This document shows positions 51,936-54,341 of a stretch of DNA of 54,341 bases, piece after piece. The notes below the pieces were generated by a model. The model did no database searches. It was not told the origin of the DNA and saw only the letters and a program-made list of their open reading frames with translations. Both the position numbers and the translations under genes were made by a program. Position 1 is the first letter of the stretch, and each line of letters starts with the position of its first letter. The stretch comes from Merismopedia glauca CCAP 1448/3 (lineage in GTDB: Bacteria > Cyanobacteriota > Cyanobacteriia > Cyanobacteriales > CCAP-1448), in NCBI RefSeq assembly GCF_003003775.1, contig NZ_PVWJ01000016.1, positions 1 through 54,341 on the forward strand, in the 5' to 3' direction.

Positions 51936-52136
51936 TCAGCATCGGTCTAGCTTTTTTTGAAAAATATCTCGCACTTCTACCTCTGGCATATCGTAAGGGT
52001 AGGGATAACGTTTAGCATTGGGATTGCGGCGATTGACAAATAGTTCTCTAATAGCGTCATCGTCAGTAGGGTGAGTCCTGATATATTTTTTTAGTTCCTC
52101 TCGGCTCATTTCTTGAAAATTAGGTTTCGTCATCAT
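51936..52136 (-). CDS. DUF6887-type small protein
   Basis: This 66-residue hydrophilic protein starts MMTKPNFQEMSREELKKYIR at ATG 52136 (a second ATG at 52133) and includes THPTDDDAIRELFVNRR and RYPYPYDMPEVEVRDIFQKK. The pattern K-P-x-F-x-x-M-x-x-x-E-L-(K/R)-x-Y followed by DDD-A-x-x-L fits the DUF6887 family of small cyanobacterial proteins. Its start overlaps the end of the DUF6888-like gene by 17 bases (52120-52136), so the two are translationally coupled. I recall this pair occurring repeatedly in cyanobacteria. The function is unknown; a toxin-antitoxin role has been suspected because of size and linkage, but is not shown. Confidence 0.75.
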   Translation of the reverse strand: MMTKPNFQEMSREELKKYIRTHPTDDDAIRELFVNRRNPNAKRYPYPYDMPEVEVRDIFQKKLDRC

Positions 52137-52317
52137 TAAACTCCCAGTTTCCATCTTCAAAAATAATAACTTCGATTTTTTCCGTCTCACCTGCGATGAT
52201 ATAGACTTGCCTAGTAGTCGAATCGTAACGAAACAGGTAAATAGACTGCAATAGATTGGAGAGCATCTGAATCACAAAAATAGAGCCGAAAGCCTGTTTC
52301 TCGGTTGGCAAATTCAA
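52120..52317 (-). CDS. DUF6888-type small protein
   Basis: This 65-residue protein, with a likely TTG start at 52317, reads PTEKQAFGSIFVIQMLSNLL, then QSIYLFRYDSTTRQVYIIAG, then an acidic EKIEVIIFEDGNWEFNDDET. The segments Q-M-L-S-N-L-x-Q-x-I-Y-L-F-R-Y-D and V-Y-I-x-A-G fit the DUF6888 family that partners DUF6887. It looks like one helix followed by a four-strand beta sheet. The downstream gene overlaps its 3' end by 17 bases. The gap to mnmA downstream of which it lies is 18 bases, so it is likely in the mnmA transcript. The start is uncertain by one or two codons. Confidence 0.72.
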   Translation of the reverse strand: MNLPTEKQAFGSIFVIQMLSNLLQSIYLFRYDSTTRQVYIIAGETEKIEVIIFEDGNWEFNDDET

Positions 52318-52335
52318 AACTCCAGACTATGTTGA

Positions 52336-53388
52336 TTATTTCTGCTCAATAATACCTCCACCCAGAACCATATCTCCTTGATACCAAACTGCTGCTTGTC
52401 CTGGAGTAATGCAGGCTTGGGGTTCGTCAAAAATTAGTTTAACGCGATTATTTTCTAAAGGAACTACAGTAACTGGAACCGCAGCAGAACGGTAGCGAAT
52501 CTGTACTTCAGCTTGAATCGGATGGCTGGGGCGATCGATAGAAACCCAGTTAACTTTTTGCACCGTACATTCACAGTCTAAAGTACTAGATCTATCCCCA
52601 ACAATCACGCGATTATTAGCCGGATCTAATCCAATCACGTATAAAGGCTCAGCCGCAGCTATACCAAGTCCGCGCCGTTGCCCGATAGTATAGTGATGCA
52701 CTCCAGTATGTTGCCCCAAAACCTTACCATCTTCATCGACGATTTCTCCGGCTTTGGCAGTTATAAAGTTATCTAAAAACGCCTGCATCGAGCCATACTT
52801 TTCAACCAAGCATAAATCTTGGCTTTCTGGCTTTTCAGCCGTTTGTAGCCCCAAATCAGCCGCCATCTTGCGGGTTTCGACCTTGGTATGCTCTCCCAAA
52901 GGAAACAGGGTAGCAGATAAAATATTTTGGGTTAGATCGTACAAAAAGTAGGACTGATCCTTAGATAAATCGATAGCCCTGAGAAGTTGATAGCGATCGC
53001 TTTCTCGGTCATACCTGATTCTGGCATAATGACCTGTAGCAATCTGCTCCACACCCAATTCAGTTTGAGCATAATTTAACATTGGCCCAAACTTCACCGC
53101 CTTATTACACTGAGAACAAGGCAATGGTGTAATGCCAGCTTCGTAACCAGCTACCAAATAATCAACTATATTCGCCTCAAACAAGTCGCGGCTATCGACA
53201 ACATGGTAAGGTACGCCCAAGTGTTCGCAAATTCCGGCAGCATCGACCATCCCAGTCGAACAGCATTGACCTTTACCCTTCATCAACCACAGGGTAACGC
53301 CTACAACTTCATATCCTTGATTATGTAAGATAGCGGCGGCAACTGAACTATCAACTCCACCAGACAATCCCACGACTACTTTGTTCAT
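52336..53388 (-). CDS. mnmA: tRNA-specific 2-thiouridylase MnmA
   Basis: MnmA puts sulphur on U34 of tRNA-Lys, -Glu and -Gln, using ATP and a persulfide donor. The 350-residue protein has the PP-loop GLSGGVDSS (7-15), the catalytic Cys91 in [14 protein letters not shown], and the second cysteine in [11 protein letters not shown], about 100 residues later. The ATP and tRNA parts [19 protein letters not shown] and [15 protein letters not shown] are standard. Length is normal. It is the first gene of a likely three-gene unit with the small DUF6888 and DUF6887 genes. It is a typical housekeeping gene. Confidence 0.97.
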   Translation of the reverse strand: MNKVVVGLSGGVDSSVAAAILHNQGYEVVGVTLWLMKGKGQCCSTGMVDAAGICEHLGVPYHVVDSRDLFEANIVDYLVAGYEAGITPLPCSQCNKAVKFGPMLNYAQTELGVEQIATGHYARIRYDRESDRYQLLRAIDLSKDQSYFLYDLTQNILSATLFPLGEHTKVETRKMAADLGLQTAEKPESQDLCLVEKYGSMQAFLDNFITAKAGEIVDEDGKVLGQHTGVHHYTIGQRRGLGIAAAEPLYVIGLDPANNRVIVGDRSSTLDCECTVQKVNWVSIDRPSHPIQAEVQIRYRSAAVPVTVVPLENNRVKLIFDEPQACITPGQAAVWYQGDMVLGGGIIEQK

Positions 53389-53506
53389 GGAACAATTTCA
53401 CAATTAGAAGGCATCTTCATTAATAAGCTAACATTTCTGTTGAATGTTGAGGCTTAGAAAACTCTCCCCCACCGCTATCATCTTCCTTATCTACCAATCA
53501 ACAGCT

Positions 53507-54214
53507 ATGAATGATAAACCCTGGTTACGCGATCGCAGATTCTCTCACATTTTGAGATCCTGGAGTGCGATCGTGGGTTTTAATGCTTTATTATTTCTTA
53601 GTGGATATCCTGCTACTAGCGCACCTCTACCGCCACCACCTAACCCCCAGCAGCGCAAACCACCTAATCCAACTTCTTCGGGTCAAAATTATTTATACAG
53701 AGTCTGGATTCCAGGCGCGAACCCTTGGGTATTAAATCGAGTCAAAAGTATTGAACCAGGTGCTTTTGTGCGTCGTTCTCAAGGTATCATTCAAGCTGGA
53801 TTATTCACAGATCCAAATCGTGCTAAAGCGCGAATCGCACAACTCACTTCTCTAGGATTTAAAGGACGAGTCACAACTTTACCCTTTTTTAAAGGGACTA
53901 ACTATTCTAACCCGACCAGATCTTTACCCGCCTCACCATCTACTAACTCTGTTTCTGTCATCAATAGAAATTTAAAACTTGTACCTCACAGTAAATATTA
54001 CTTTGTCGTAGTACCTGGAGGAGATGCAGAATTAGCCACTGTCGAAGCTAGGTTAGTTGGTTCAGGGATTGAGCAACAGGCAGTTTTGATTAGAGATCAA
54101 CCATTAGGTTTTCACATTGCTTTAGGACCTTTTCAAGAGCGTGAAGAGGCAGAATCTTGGAGTAAATATCTCCGCAATAAGGGGATGGATGCTCGCGTTT
54201 ATTTCGATCGCTAG
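53507..54214 (+). CDS. Secreted or anchored SPOR-like repeat protein
   Basis: This protein of about 235 residues has an N-terminal hydrophobic helix (about 20-38, SAIVGFNALLFLSGYPATSA) that acts as signal peptide or anchor, then a proline-rich linker (PLPPPPNPQQRKPPNP). Two SPOR-like modules follow: one near 75-130 (VRRSQGIIQAGLFTDPNRAK, AQLTSLGFKGRVTTLPF) and one near 170-233 (YFVVVPGGDAELATVEARLV, LGPFQEREEAESWSKYLRNK). SPOR domains bind denuded glycan at septa. The match is by pattern and is not certain. The start at ATG 53507 is chosen; an ATG at 53444 would add 21 residues. Confidence 0.7.
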   Translation: MNDKPWLRDRRFSHILRSWSAIVGFNALLFLSGYPATSAPLPPPPNPQQRKPPNPTSSGQNYLYRVWIPGANPWVLNRVKSIEPGAFVRRSQGIIQAGLFTDPNRAKARIAQLTSLGFKGRVTTLPFFKGTNYSNPTRSLPASPSTNSVSVINRNLKLVPHSKYYFVVVPGGDAELATVEARLVGSGIEQQAVLIRDQPLGFHIALGPFQEREEAESWSKYLRNKGMDARVYFDR

Positions 54215-54220
54215 GAGAAA

Positions 54221-54294
54221 GGGGGACAAGGGGACTGGGGACAAGGGAGACAAGGGAGACAAGGGAGACAAGGGGGACAAGGGAGACAAGGAGA
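54221..54294 (+). repeat. 9-bp tandem repeat GGGAGACAA
   Basis: The unit GGGAGACAA (variants GGGGGACAA, GGGGACTGG) occurs about seven times in tandem at the right edge of the window, directly after the SPOR-like gene. The complementary-type tract (T/C-rich) is seen at the left edge. It encodes an artificial KGDKGD repeat if translated, which I do not consider a gene. Confidence 0.85.
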
Positions 54295-54341
54295 AAGTTT
54301 CAGCGAATACCCATCTAGCTCAATAATATACAATTTAGCTG

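Noticed and set aside
54141-54326. ORF with KGDKGD repeats at the right edge
   Set aside because: It is produced by the 9-bp tandem repeat and by a shifted frame of the SPOR-like gene.

Overview
The window is a chromosomal segment of a phycoerythrin-containing cyanobacterium. This rests on cpeBA and pebAB, photosystem genes (psbB, psbT, psaM), an nblA-like gene, ndbB, and many HIP1 octamers (GCGATCGC) inside and between genes. Base composition looks moderately AT-rich. Many gaps hold short heptamer-type tandem repeats and dispersed palindromes, as is usual in larger-genome filamentous or colonial cyanobacteria. I cannot name the species from sequence alone.

Layout. 0-5.3 kb is a pigment block: cpeB-cpeA (minus strand) diverge from pebA-pebB (plus strand, phycoerythrobilin synthesis), and an rppA-rppB type two-component pair abuts pebB tail to tail. 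5.3-9 kb (minus strand) holds a broken GNAT-toxin gene, an overlapping SbnA-like PLP enzyme and MATE-type exporter, and a DUF3598 protein. 9-15.7 kb (plus strand) carries peptide deformylase, a small membrane protein, an FHA-PrsW fusion, a 59-residue zinc ribbon, an M48 membrane protease and recA. 16-24.3 kb carries an FtsL-like membrane protein, psaM, TerC, a two-domain SagB-type protein, an orphan antitoxin-like gene, a large membrane protein, two M16 peptidase subunits and a damaged toxin-antitoxin-like locus. 24.3-29.1 kb carries a Ski2-type helicase, moaC, tRNA-Arg(ACG), a lactate/glycolate-oxidase family gene and a truncated chorismate mutase. 29.3-33.8 kb carries nadE, ndbB, a decayed membrane ORF and a HAD protein. 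33.8-41 kb carries a cyanobacterial hypothetical, an ORF-less IS200/IS605-type element just upstream of psbB, then psbB-psbT, nrdR, rps1, a HAD phosphatase, ldcA and an orphan RHH protein. 41-54.3 kb carries two MDR dehydrogenases, uvrC, a 7TM-PAS-GGDEF-EAL protein, two GNATs, nblA, an IS200-like transposase gene with an altered HUH motif, a MITE with a clean 8-bp target duplication, tsaB, a DUF6888-DUF6887 pair, mnmA and a SPOR-like secreted protein.

Most of the window is ordinary housekeeping and photosynthesis content. The parts most worth a second look are: the ORF-less structured element with an omega-RNA-like right end in front of psbB; the HUH-to-HVY transposase gene beside the 124-bp MITE; the overlapping DUF6888/DUF6887 pair; the coupled SbnA-like/exporter pair; and several small genes or relics that gene callers easily miss (psaM, psbT, nblA with a GTG start, the zinc ribbon, the chorismate mutase stub). 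I found no CRISPR array, no rRNA and no recognised defence island.
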